Source: Closterium sp. NIES-65 (taxonomy: Eukaryota > Streptophyta > Zygnematophyceae > Desmidiales > Closteriaceae). Taken from it: DNA of 64,000 bases. Shown one piece after another: positions 21,301 through 30,947 of this stretch (position 1 is its first letter; the number at the start of each line of letters is the position of its first letter). Under the pieces are notes generated by a model. It was not told the origin of the DNA and did not search any database. It saw nothing but the letters and a program-made list of their open reading frames with translations. Made by a program: the position numbers and the translations under genes. Location: contig CANXME010001999.1 in assembly GCA_948144175.1 (NCBI GenBank), positions 372,001-436,000 on the forward strand, in the 5' to 3' direction.

Positions 21301-22376
21301 GCAGTAGGGAAAGAGCTCGCAGTGTCAGTGGGACAGTGCTCACCAGGCAGGGCAGGTCGTGCAGTCAGCAGAAAGGCGGCTCAGCGACCGGGCGGCTCGG
21401 GTGCACAGCTGCTCGGCTCCCGGGCGGCTCGGCGGCTGGGCGGCTCGGGCGCAGGGCGGCTCGGCTCCCGGGCGGCTCGGCGGCTGGGCAGCTCGGGTGC
21501 AGGGCGGCTCGGCTCTCGGGCGGCTCGGCGGCTGGGCGGCTCGGGTGCAGGGCGGCTCGGCTCCCGGGCGGCTCGGCGGCAGGGCGGCTCGGGTCCCGGG
21601 CGGCTCGGCTGCTGGGGCGGCTCGGCCGGGAGATGCAGCGTCGGGCCGGCAGGTGCAGCGTCGGGCCGGCAGGTGCAGCGGCGGGCCGGCAGGTGCAAGT
21701 GGCGGGCCGTAAGAGGCGGCGGGCCGATGGGTGCAGCGGCGGGCCGGTAGGTGCAGCGGCGGGCCGGCAGGAGCAGCGGCGGGCCGGCAGGGTGCAGCGG
21801 CGGGCCGGCAGGAGCAGCGACGGGCCGGCAGGGTGCAGCGGCGGGCCGTAGAGTGCAGCGGCGGGGCCGTCGGCAGCAGAGGCGGGGCCGCGTCAGAGGA
21901 GGCGGCGTGGCCGCGTCAGGGGAGGCGGCGGGGCCGCGTCAATGGAGGCGGCGGGGCCGCGTCAGGGGAGGCGGCGGAGTTGCGTCAGGGGAGGCGGCGG
22001 GGCCTCGTCAGGGGAGGCGGCGGGGCCGCGTCAGGGGAGGCGGCGGGGCCGCGTCAAGGGAGGCGGCGGGGCCGCGTCAAGGGAGGCGGCAGGGCCGCGT
22101 CAGGGGAGGCGGCGGGGCCGCGTCAGGGGAGGCGGCGAGGCCGCGTCAAGGGAGGCGGCGGGGCCGCGTCAAGGGAGGCGGCGGGGCCGCGTTAAAAGAG
22201 GCGGCGGGGCCGCGTCAAGGGAGGCGGCTGGGCCGCGTCAGGGGAGGCGGCAAAGCCGCGTCAGAGGAGGCGGCGGGGCCGCGAGTGAAAAGGCGACCCG
22301 AGGGGTCGCTAAAAAAAAAGGGCGCGCCTCGGGGCGCGCGTCGGTGGGCCCAGACAACGGTCCTAAGGTAGGACCC
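21301..22376 (-). repeat. Tandem-repeat leader of element D
   Basis: Three arrays between PBS and gag: units of cgggcggctcggcggctggg (21390-21640), units of gcagcggcgggccggcagg (21640-21870), and about 20 copies of a 21-bp unit around gaggcggcggggccgcgtca (21880-22285). Next to the PBS lies a 7-bp-stem palindrome (22322-22339). Confidence 0.8.
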
Positions 22377-22387
22377 GCTCTATACCA
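22377..22387 (-). promoter_or_regulatory. PBS of element D
   Basis: Minus strand TGGTATAGAGC, one base from TGGTATCAGAGC plus a one-base deletion; the same variant is used by F and G. Confidence 0.85.
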
Positions 22388-22524
22388 TGTGAAAATAGGA
22401 AAACAGGAATGAATGAACTATGAATGAAAGCAGTACAAATATGAAACCCTAACTGGGTTGTACCCCCTATGGGATACCCCACTACAGCCTACACAGCAGT
22501 ATAAGCTATAGATATGTTCTGACA
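22388..22524 (-). repeat. 5' LTR of element D
   Basis: 137 of 137 bases identical to the 3' copy; directly followed on the minus strand by the PBS. Confidence 0.95.
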
Positions 22525-22529
22525 GTAAC

Positions 22530-24300
22530 TGTTCTCAGTATCTCACCAATTTCGTAAGTCAACACCTTCCCCCCCCCCCCCCCTCACCCCCAACCCCCAA
22601 TTCCTTTCCCCTCAACCCCCTCCAAACAATCGATCGAAGTGATGGCGAAGATTTTGTGCCCCACAGATGAACGCCAACTCAGCGCCACCTGAAAGGCACA
22701 CCTGTTTTTTGCCACCTGTCATGCACACGTCACTGTCACACGCCCCTCATCCTCACGCAAATGTGCTACAGATAAAACGTACCCACCACACAACCAAAAC
22801 TAACCAACCAACCACCCGTCATAAACTCTCGCTCTCTCATTCTAAGACGTGTTCGATTTTTATGACTACGTTTCTGATCACTTGTCTCATAGTTCTTTTA
22901 TTTTAGGTTCCTACTAATAGGAGCATCAGCCTTGTATCTGTTTAGTTAGAATCTAGTGTCATCTTACTACTCGTACATTTCTAATCATTACCCGCTTAGT
23001 AACTTATAGTTTTCTCACTTCCCGCTACTCCGTTCCCCCCATCGCCCCGTGCAAGCGCCGCCGTTTCCCCCTTCACCCTACTCCGCAAGTTCAGCTTCGT
23101 GAAGTTGCCTGCCGCGACTGAGGTTGAAGGCGGGGTGGGGGTTGGCGGGTGTTTCAAAGGCGTACCGCGGGCGGTTGATGCTGCCTGCAGGCGAACGCTG
23201 CGCCACTGGCGATGGAAGCAGTGCGGCTGTCGCTGGTTTCATCGCAGGCGACGGCGAGGCGAGGGAGTGTGATGTGACGGTCAGATGTATGCAAGGATGG
23301 CAATCACGGTATGTCAAATTTTAGTCCTATTATTTAATTCCCTTGTGCAGTTCATTGGTTCGTAAGCTAACGATGAAACCTCTAATGCTTTAGTTTCTGT
23401 TGATGTGTGCAGATGCAACTAAGCGCTTAAAATGTATGTCAGTTATTTTTATGATGCAGGTTTGAAATGCGGTACCAGCAGGTTGTAATGGCGTATTCAG
23501 CAGCCCGGTTTGTAAATGCTGTCGTTTGTTCTAAACAATGGAAGGCATTATTCTCACTTTACGCTTTTCTATGGCTATTTTTTGTCAGTGTTAATTGCAG
23601 GATATTGTTTGTTTATTCTGAATGTGCCACCCTGAAGTAAAATTCAGTTGCATTTTAATTAATGATGTTGTTTCGATTGCATGTAATTCTGTTGTACATG
23701 TTTTTTAAACATATGTATTATGTAGTTTGAATGTTGTACTGTGGGCACCAAGTCAAAATGCACTTGTCAAATCGCATGTTCAATTACATGAATTCCGAAT
23801 CGCATATACCCGAACCGCGCTCGAAGGTGATTGGCTCGTGACTCGTCCCAAATGTGTCCCCCAAATGTCCTAGAAATGTCCACGTCAGTCCCTAAAAAGA
23901 CTTTCGAGTCAGTTCAAAAGAGTCCTCCGGGACGGTTTCAAGACTCTTTGAAACGTCACTACAGACTTCCCACAAGACAGTTGCGGGATGGGGGTGCAAA
24001 ATGTCCCGAATGTCTCTTGCGGGACACTTTCGGGAAGAATTTGGGACCTCGGGAAGTAGCGATGATGAGCAAATCTCAATCCGATCGATAACTTGTTGGT
24101 GGGCTATTACTAATCACTAGAACCTGCTCAGTGGGGAGTGATGACTGAAAGTGAGTATTGGTTACTGGACACGCGTCTTATAAAGGCAGGGACGCTGCTT
24201 ATGGCCGCCCGATGCGGGCTCGTCTGTCTACTTCGGCTCGCCAAGCCTCTCTTGACAGTACCAGTTTGCTCTCCACACACCTCAATAATTTGTACCTCAA
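22530..24300. other. Low-copy sequence, no convincing gene
   Basis: Contains a C run (about 22568-22583). Short frames (22667-22906, 23124-23324) lack any recognisable motif. 23330-23800 is AT-rich with no repeat structure seen. Confidence 0.4.
23840..24065. repeat. Dispersed repeat with TCCC/GGGA palindromes (copy 2)
   Basis: Contains gtcccaaatgtgtccc, gtcccgaatgtctcttgcgggac and actttcgggaag, echoing 12505-12690 and 45990-46260. Confidence 0.45.
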
Positions 24301-24315
24301 TAAATTATGTTTTAC

Positions 24316-24423
24316 AGGCCCTGTTCGATAGCGAGGGTGACCCATGCGAGAAATCATTGAGGTGACCTTGTTCCTTGGGCGGGAAATGGTTTGCGACCCC
24401 ATGCAATGGTACAAAATTCCCGC
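24316..24423 (+). repeat. MITE-like repeat end, interrupted by element E
   Basis: Starts aggccctgttcgatagc, matching the ends at 45738 (plus) and 45654 (minus). Past element E, the sequence from 35865 includes tttcccgcccaa, which is the inverse of ttgggcgggaaa at about 24376, so E sits inside a small inverted-repeat structure. Confidence 0.4.
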
Positions 24424-24501
24424 TGTCAGATTTATATGACATAGCTATTGTAGGCTATAGTGGGGTAGCACATATGGGGTACGACTTTCTAGGGTTTGTA
24501 C
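24424..24501 (+). repeat. 5' LTR of element E, first part
   Basis: TGTCAGATTTATATGACATAG through the core TGTAGGCTATAGTGGGGTAG; broken after gtttgtac by element N. The second part is at 28511-28557. Confidence 0.9.
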
Positions 24502-24718
24502 TGATAAAGTACTAGCGAGAGTTTGGCTTAGGAGCCATAGTAGCTTAGGTGACTTGCTGAAGTTCGAGGGTGTAGGGTGTAAGGAAAAATGTCGAGAGAA
24601 TAAAGGAAGGAGAATGGTGAAACTAGAAAAGGAGGGGGATACAAGTAGTAAGCCCTAAAAAGGTTATACTCACTTTTGAGTACCACACTACAGACTAGAC
24701 ATGCATTATAATCTGACA
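24502..24718 (-). repeat. 3' LTR of element N
   Basis: On the minus strand starts TGTCAGATTATAATGC, contains CTGTAGTGTGGTACTC and TTTAGGGCTTAC, ends ACTTTATCA. About 97% identical to the 5' copy. Confidence 0.9.
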
Positions 24719-25173
24719 CACCCCCATAGTCAAAGTGGGGTATAATCAGTACAGCATGCAGGCATAGAGCTAGAGTTCACAATAGGTAAGTAAGGCTAGA
24801 GCTAATCACAGAGGGCAAGTGAGGAGGAGGAGAGACTGTGGGGGAGAGAAGATAGGAGGCGACTGCTGACGCTGCAGACACACAGACGAGCTGCTGGCTC
24901 AGTGGCTACCAAAGCAAAGGCCCGGACTACAGTAGTAACTGGCTCCGCGGCTAAAAGTAGCGGCAGACAAGCAACTGACCCACACGCGACTGGCGACTAC
25001 CGGAGATTGTAGCCTCCGGACTGCTGGTGCTGCTGACGACAAGACTGCTTCCTCCACTTAACCTCCCCCAGCTGCCCAACGCCCCTCTCACACACCCCTT
25101 GCTCAAACCCTAGCCCTATACCCACAGCACCCCCTTAAACCCTAAACCCCAGACTCCCACACATACACCCTCC

Positions 25174-28100
25174 TCAGCGATAGCTGCAGCAGTGGGAGAC
25201 AAAGGAGGAGGAGGAGGAGGGGACAGCACGCACAACCAACACCCCCACAACCATCACCCCCACACCCACCCCCCCACGGCTGCACCGGGTCCAGGAGCGG
25301 CTGCTGCATAGGCCAGGGGCGGCAGCTGCTGGGGCGGCTGCTCCAGGGGCTGCTCCTGCTGGGGCGGCTGCTCCAGGGGCTGCTGCTGCTGCTGCTGGGG
25401 CGGCTGCTCCAGGGGCTGCTGCTGGGGCGGCTGCTCCAGGGGCTGCTGCTGATGGGGCGGCTGCTGCTGCTGAGGCTGCTCCTGCTGGGGCGGCTGCTGC
25501 TGGGGCGGCTGCTCCAGGGGCTGCTGCTGCTGGGGCGGCTGCTCCAGGGGCTGCTGCTGTTGGGGCGGCTGCTCCAGGGGCTGCTGCTGCTGGGACGGCT
25601 GCTCCAGAGGCTGCTGCTGCTGGGGCGGCTGCTCCAGGGGCTGTTGCTGCTGGGGCGGCTGCTCCAGGGGCTGCTGCTGCTGGGGCGGCTGCTCCAGGTG
25701 CTGCCGCTGCTGGGGCGGCTGCTCCAGGGGCTGCTGTTGCTGGGGCTGCTCCTGCTGGGGCGGCTGCTCCAGGGGCTGCTGCTGCTGGGGCGGCTGCTCC
25801 AGGAGCTGCTGCTGCTGGGGCGGCTGCTCCAGGGGCTGCTGCTGCTGGGGCGGCTGCTCCAGGGGCTGCAACTACTGGGGCGGCTGCTCCAGGGGCTGGT
25901 GCTGCTGGGGCGGCTGCTCCAGGGGGTGCTGCTGCTGGGGCGGCTGCTCCAGGGGCTGCTGCTGCTGGGGCGGCTGCTCCAGGGGCTGCTGCTGCTGGGG
26001 CGGCTGCTCCAGGGGCTGCTGCTGCTAGGGCGGCTGCTCCAGGGGCTGCTGCTGCTGGGGCTGCTCCTGCTGGGGCGGCTGCCGCTGGGGCGGCTGCTCT
26101 AGGGGCTGCCGCTGCTGGGGCGGCTGCTCCAGGGGCTGCTGCTGCTGAGGCGGCTGGTCCAGGGGCTGATGCTGCTGGGGCGGCTACTCCAGGGGCTGCA
26201 GCTGCTGGGGCGGCTGCTCCAGGGGCTGCTGCTGCTGGGGCGGCTGCTCCAGGGGCTGCTGCTACTGGGGCGGCTGCTCCAGGGGCTGCTGCTGCTGGGG
26301 CGGCTGCTCCACGGGCTGCTGCTACTGGAGCGGCTGCTCCAGGGGCTGCTGTTGCTGCTGGGGCGGCTGCTCCAGGGGCTGTTGCTGCTGGGGCTGCTCC
26401 TGCTAGGGCGGCTGCCGCTGGGGCGGCTGCTCCAGGGGCTGCCGCTGCTGGGGCGGCTGCTCCAGAGGCTGCTGCTGCTGGGGCGGCTGCTCCAGGGGCT
26501 GCTGCTGCTGGGGCGGCTGCTCCAGGGGCTGCAGCTGCTGGGGCGGCTGCTCCAGGAGCTGCTGCTGCTGGGGCGGCTGCTCCAGGGGCTGCTGCTGCTG
26601 GGGCGGCTGCTCTAGGGGCTGCTGCTGCTGGGGCGGCTGCTCCAGGGGCTGCTGCTGCTGAGGCGGCTGCTCCTGGGGCTGCTGCTGCTGGGGCTGCTCC
26701 TGCTTGAGCGGCTGCCGCTGGGGCGGCTGCTCCAGGGGCTGCCGCTGCTGGGGCGGCTGCTCCAGGGGCTGCTGCTGCTGGGGCGGCTGCTCCAGGGGCT
26801 GCTGCTGCTGGGGCGGCGGCTCCAGGGGCTGCAGCTGCTGGGGCGGCTGCTCCAGGGGCTGCTGCTGCTGGGGCGGCTGCTCCAGGGGCTGCTGCTGTTG
26901 GGGCGGCTGCTCCAGGGGCTGCTGCTGCTGGGACGGCTGCTCCAGAGGCTGCTGCTGCTGGGGCGGCTGCTCCAGGGGCTGCTGCTGCTGGGGCGGCTGC
27001 TCCAGGGGCTGGTGCTGCTGGGGCGGCTGCTCCAGGGGCTGCTGCTGCTGGGGCGGCTGCTCCAGGTGCTGCCGCTGCTGGGGCGGCTGCTCCAGGGGCT
27101 GCTGTTGCTGGGGCTGCTCCTGCTGGGGCGGCTGCTCCAGGGGCTGCTGCTGCTGGGGCGGCTGCTCCAGGGGCTGCTGCTGCTGGGGCGGCTGCTCCAG
27201 GGGCTGCTGCTGCTGGGGCGGCTGCTCTAGGGGCTGCTGCTGCTGGGGCGGCTGCTCCAGGGGCTGCTGCTACTGGAGCGGCTGCTCCAGGGGCTGCTGC
27301 TGCTGCTGGGGCGGCTGCTCCAGGGGCTGCTGCTGCTGGGGCTGCTCCTGCTGGTGCGGCTGCCGCTGGGGCGGCTGCTCCAGGGGCTGCCGCTGCTGGG
27401 GCGGCTGCTCCAGAGGCTGCTGCTGCTGGGGCGGCTGCTCCAGGGGCTGCTGCTGCTGGGGCGGCTGCTCCAGGGGCTGCAGCTGCTGGGGCGGCTGCTC
27501 CAGGAGCTGCTGCTGCTGGGGCGGCTGCTCCAGGGGCTGCTGCTGCTGGGGCGGCTGCTCTAGGGGCTGCTGCTGCTGGGGCGGCTGCTCCAGGGGCTGC
27601 TGCTGCTGAGGCGGCTGCTCCTGGGGCTGCTGCTCCAGGGGCTGCTGCTGCTGGGGCGGCTGCTCCAGGGGCTGCTGCTGCTGGGGCGGCTGCTCCAAGG
27701 GTTGCTGCTGCTGGGGCGGCTGCTCCAGGGGCTGCTGCTGCTGGGGCGGCTGCTCCAAAGGCTGCTACTGCTGGGGCGGCTGCTCCAGGTGCTGCTGCTA
27801 CTGGGCCGGCTGCTCCAGGGGCTGCTGCTGCAGCGGAAATTAGGAGGGAGGGGAGGGGAAGGGCGCGGCCCCCAGGGTGCCCTGACGGGCGACGTACTAG
27901 GGAGCCGCGTAGGCCCCCGAAAGTGCCTCGACGGGCGATGGGAGGGGACCGCGCGCAGGCCCCTAAGGCGTCGTGACGAGGCAACGGGAGGGGCTGGCTC
28001 GCGGGCCCCGAAAGTGCCGCGACGAGGCGGCGGGAGGGGCCTGCGTGCGGGCCCCCAAAACGCCGCGACGAGGCGACGGTCGGGGCCAGTGCGCTGGCCC

Positions 28101-28251
28101 CCAAGACGCCGCGACGAGGTAGGAGCCCGCCGCGCGCCTCGGGGCGCACGGCGGGCAGAAAACCACCACACGTTCCGAGGGCGTGGCGGGAAGAAAAATA
28201 GAATGTCGCGTGCCCCGTGGCGCGCGACACACAGTAGGGCAGCGGAAGCAA
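25174..28251 (-). CDS. 1025-codon low-complexity open frame across element N (doubtful gene)
   Basis: Sense strand of element N. The frame starts in the leader and reads Ala/Pro decapeptides (A-P-G-A-A-A-P-A-A-A) through the whole array before ending at 25174. No folded domain, no enzyme motif. It lies where gag-pol would be, but the other frames are also open over long distances (Gln/Pro/Glu on the same strand, Leu/Gly or Cys/Gly on the other), so openness alone is no evidence of translation. I treat it as a by-product of the repeat unless expression is shown. Confidence 0.2.
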   Translation of the reverse strand: MLPLPYCVSRATGHATFYFSSRHALGTCGGFLPAVRPEARGGLLPRRGVLGASALAPTVASSRRFGGPHAGPSRRLVAALSGPASQPLPLPRHDALGACARSPPIARRGTFGGLRGSLVRRPSGHPGGRALPLPSLLISAAAAAPGAAGPVAAAPGAAAPAVAAFGAAAPAAAAPGAAAPAAATLGAAAPAAAAPGAAAPAAAAPGAAAPGAAASAAAAPGAAAPAAAAPRAAAPAAAAPGAAAPAAAAPGAAAPAAAAPGAAAPAAAAPGAAAPAAAASGAAAPAAAAPGAAAPAAAAPAGAAPAAAAPGAAAPAAAAAPGAAAPVAAAPGAAAPAAAAPRAAAPAAAAPGAAAPAAAAPGAAAPAAAAPGAAAPAGAAPATAAPGAAAPAAAAPGAAAPAAAAPGAAAPAAPAPGAAAPAAAAPGAAAPAAAASGAAVPAAAAPGAAAPTAAAPGAAAPAAAAPGAAAPAAAAPGAAAPAAAAPGAAAPAAAAPGAAAPAAAAPGAAAPAAAAQAGAAPAAAAPGAAASAAAAPGAAAPAAAAPRAAAPAAAAPGAAAPAAAAPGAAAPAAAAPGAAAPAAAAPGAAAPAAAASGAAAPAAAAPGAAAPAAAALAGAAPAATAPGAAAPAATAAPGAAAPVAAARGAAAPAAAAPGAAAPVAAAPGAAAPAAAAPGAAAPAAAAPGVAAPAASAPGPAASAAAAPGAAAPAAAAPRAAAPAAAAPAGAAPAAAAPGAAALAAAAPGAAAPAAAAPGAAAPAAAAPGAAAPAAAPPGAAAPAAPAPGAAAPVVAAPGAAAPAAAAPGAAAPAAAAPGAAAPAAAAPGAAAPAGAAPATAAPGAAAPAAAAPGAAAPAAAAPGAAAPAATAPGAAAPAAAASGAAVPAAAAPGAAAPTAAAPGAAAPAAAAPGAAAPAAAAPAGAASAAAAAPSAAAPGAAAPAAAPGAAAPAAAAAAPGAAAPAGAAPGAAAPAAAAPGLCSSRSWTRCSRGGVGVGVMVVGVLVVRAVPSSSSSFVSHCCSYR
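25320..27830. repeat. 30-bp minisatellite inside element N (about 80 units)
   Basis: Unit ctgctgctggggcggctgct plus ccaggggctg, with point variants. Marker units reading ctgctcctgctgg (near 25750, 26065, 26395, 26695, 27115, 27345) recur with similar neighbours, showing that blocks of several units were duplicated together. Because 30 is divisible by three and the unit lacks stops, frames on both strands stay open. Confidence 0.92.
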
Positions 28252-28289
28252 GTGGGCCCACAGGCCAAGAGCTTTAAGCTCTGATAGTA

Positions 28290-28505
28290 TGATAAAGTAC
28301 TAGCGAGAGTTTGGCTTAGGAGCCATAGTAGCTTAGGTGACTTGGTGAAGTTCGAGGGTGTAGGGTGTAAGGAAAAATGTCGAGAGAATTATGGAAGGAG
28401 AATGGTGAAACTAGAAAGGAGGGGGATACAAGTAGTAAGCCCTAAAATGGTTATACTCACTTTTGAGTACCCCACTACAGACTAGACATGCATTATAATA
28501 TGACA
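28290..28505 (-). repeat. 5' LTR of element N
   Basis: On the minus strand starts TGTCATATTATAATGC with the intact core CTGTAGTGGGGTACTC; adjoins the PBS at 28278-28289. Confidence 0.9.
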
Positions 28506-28510
28506 TGTAC

Positions 28511-28557
28511 TTGTACCCAACTTTCCCTTGGTCAATTCATTCTCGTTCATTTTCACA
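28511..28557 (+). repeat. 5' LTR of element E, second part
   Basis: Resumes after the duplicated tgtac of element N and ends TCATTTTCACA, abutting the PBS TGGTATCGAGC (28558-28568). Confidence 0.9.
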
Positions 28558-28568
28558 TGGTATCGAGC
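28558..28568 (+). promoter_or_regulatory. PBS of element E
   Basis: TGGTATCGAGC next to the 5' LTR, initiator tRNA-Met type with one base missing. Confidence 0.8.
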
Positions 28569-29628
28569 AGGTTCCCCTGTGGGAACTGTTCCTAGGGCCC
28601 ACCACCTCTTTTTTCCTGCCTGGAGCGCGCTCTACTCTGCCCGAGTCGCGCTCCCCTCTTTCGACCCTGTCGCGCCGCCTTAGCGGCCCCGTCGTGTCGC
28701 ACTTGCGGCCCCGTCGCGTCGCCCTCGCGGCCCTGTCAAGTCGCATCGCCCTAGCGGCCGCGTCGCGCCGCCCTCGCGGCCCCGTTGCGCCGCCCTCGCG
28801 GCTCCGTCGCGTCGCGCCGCCCTCGCAGCCCGTTCGCGCCGCCCTAGCGGCCCTTTCGTGCCGCCCTCGCGGCCTCTTCAAGCCGCCCTCGCGACCCCCC
28901 CTCCTAGCCGCCCTAGCGGCCCCGTCGCCTACCTCTGCGGCCCCGGCACCCCCCCCCCCCCCCCCTTTCCGGCCCTGGCGCCGCCCTTCCCGGCCTCGGC
29001 ACCGCCTCTGCTGGCCCCGTCGCCTACCCTGCGGCCCCGGCGCCTACCTTGCGGCCTCGACGCCTACCCTGCGGGCCCGTCGCCTACCCTGCGGCCCCGG
29101 CACCTACCCTGCGGCCCCGTCGCCTACCCTGCGACCCCGGCGCCTACCCTGCGGCCCCGTTGCCTACCCTGCGGCCCCGTCGCCTACCCTGCGGCCCCGG
29201 CGGCTACCCTGCGGCCCCGGCGCCTACCCTACGGCCCCGGCCCCTACCCTGCGGCCTCGGCGCTACCCTTCCCGGCCCCGGCGCCGCCTCTACCAGCCCC
29301 GCCGCCGTCCCCACGCGGCCGCCGGCGCTGCCGAGCTACTGCCGAGCCGCCCGCGCCACCCGAGCCGCCCGAGCCGCCGCGCCACCTGAGCCGCCCGAGC
29401 CGCCATGTCGCCGAGCTACCGAGCCGCGGTACCGCCGAGCCGCATTTGCTGCCGAGCCGCCGTACCGCGGAGTCGCCCGAGCCGCTAGAGCCGCCGAGTC
29501 GCCGAGCTGCATTTCCTGCCGAGCCGCCGAGCCGCCAAGCTGCCCGAGCCGCCCTGTCCGGTGAGAGCAGCGCCTCTATCACTGCACTGCCCTTACCCTA
29601 CTGTTCGCGCTACTAGTCTACTGCTGTC
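28569..29628 (+). repeat. Leader of element E
   Basis: 28670-28920 has gccctcgcggccccgtcgcg-like units, a 17-C run at 28949-28965, about 13 copies of an 18-bp unit (tgcggccccggcgcctaccc) at 29030-29270, then gagccgcc repeats to 29550. Long plus-strand frames here are stop-poor repeats with Pro/Arg bias, not genes. Confidence 0.7.
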
Positions 29629-30945
29629 ATGGCTACCCCTAGTGTCCTCGCTTTTGACGCTGAGGGTCGAGCCATTGACTTTGACGTCTGGGTAGATGAC
29701 CTGCAGCTTTTCCTACAGTGCGAAAGGGCAGACGGTCTCTCCCTCTTTGACCTCACTTCTAGTGCCTCTCCTGCCCCTGCTGCTGATGCTGACGCCACTG
29801 TTCGCTCACAGTGGGCCACACGCGATGTTGCTGCACGTCTTGCTGTGCGTCGCCACTTGCCTACCTCTGAGCGTGCACACTTTAGCCAGTACAAGAGTGC
29901 TCAGACCTTGTACGACGGTGTAGTTGCACGCTACTCCTCCCCTGCCACTGCTGCACTGAGCCGCCTCATGCTACCGTACCTCTTCCCTGACCTTGCTGCC
30001 TTTCCCACAGTTGCTGACCTCATTACGCCCTCCGCACTAGTGACACTCGCTACCGCGCTGCGCTTCCTGCTGAGTTCTGCGCCAAGAACCCCCCCCCCAT
30101 GTACATCACCCTCTACTACATAGTCACTCGGCTCCCTGACTCTCTCCGCGTAGTTAGGGACCACTTCCTCTCAGTTTGCCCCACCACTCTCACTGTTGAC
30201 CTCCTCGAGAAGGCCCTCCTAGCGGCAGAGAAGAGCATAGTCGCTGTAGGAGCCTCTCGTGGTGACCCTCGCACCCGCGTCTTTGAGGGGTGTTCCCCCT
30301 CCCCCCTTTTGCCCTCTGCTGCCTCTGGTGCTGCGGCTAACCTCGTTGGTTTCGAGTCGGTCGGCGCTGCGTCTACCCCGAGCGGGAGACGCCGCACCAG
30401 CAAGGGCAAGGGGGCAAGGGCGCTGGAGGGGCTGGAGGGGGTGGCGGAGGTGGCGGTGGCGGCAGTGGAGGGGGTGGGGGTGGTGGTGGGAGTGGTGGTG
30501 GGAGTGGAGGTGTCGGTGGCGGCAGTGGAGGCGGAGGCGGCGGTGGCGGTGGGGGCGGAGGTGGCGGAGGTGGCTGCGGAGGAGTAGGCGGCGGCGGAGG
30601 CGGCGGGGCTGGTCGGGGTGGCGGTGCGCAGAGGGTCGGCTCCGGTGGTGGTCAGCGCCAGCAGCAGCAGCGCACTCGTGACATCCCCCCCCCCCTAGCA
30701 GCTCCGTGAGTGGTACGCTGCACGCCAGCGGGGTGGGGGTACTGGTCCGTGCACCTACGTTCTACGCACCGACGACCGCGCGGGTGAGCAGTGTGGGGGT
30801 GCGCACTCCACCCAGCGCTGCTTTGGCCGCCTTACGGACGCTTGGCGTCACCAGTTCCCTGAGGCCACTGAGATCCCTCGCTGGGGCGAGCTATCTAGGG
30901 CGGGAGTAGCTATCTTTCACCTTGACTTTGATGCTATTCTTGCTG
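29629..30945 (+). pseudogene. Element E gag, frameshifted
   Basis: ATG at 29629 (MATPSVLAFDAEGRAIDF). A one-base deletion near 30029 shifts the frame. From about 30099 (MYITLYYIVTRLP, after a 10-C run) it continues in another frame to near 30415, where a shorter G run shifts it again into a spurious Val/Glu-rich reading. The variant knuckle C-X13-C-X3-H-X4-C can be read near 30750-30820. Otherwise colinear with F gag. Confidence 0.85.
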
Positions 30946-30947
30946 CC

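Larger units (their letters stand above)
15025..22524 (-). mobile_element. Element D: nearly intact full-length copia retrotransposon
   Basis: 7500 bp on the minus strand with two identical 137-bp LTRs (15025-15161, 22388-22524) and the 5-bp TSD gtaac (15020-15024, 22525-22529). PBS 22377-22387, leader 22376-21277, gag-pol 21276-15369, PPT 15162-15171. One +1 shift in a mononucleotide run is the only break seen in the coding region. LTR identity indicates a very recent insertion. Confidence 0.96.
24502..28505 (-). mobile_element. Element N: non-autonomous LTR element with a giant minisatellite, nested in E
   Basis: 4004 bp on the minus strand. LTRs 24502-24718 (217 bp) and 28290-28505 (216 bp) differ by about six substitutions and one indel. 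TSD tgtac (24497-24501 and 28506-28510). PBS 28278-28289 (minus TACTATCAGAGC), PPT 24719-24728. The interior carries a leader (27840-28277) with the shared GC palindrome (28132-28149), a minisatellite (about 25320-27830), and a 3' region (24729-25280) that resembles element C. No gag-pol. Confidence 0.93.

Noticed and set aside
22667..22906. 79-codon frame with a hydrophobic C-terminus.
   Set aside because: No conserved motif, simple-sequence composition and no supporting context.
25452..27609. Long plus-strand Leu/Gly and Cys/Gly-rich open frames across element N.
   Set aside because: They are other-frame readings of the 30-bp repeat, which has no stop in most frames.
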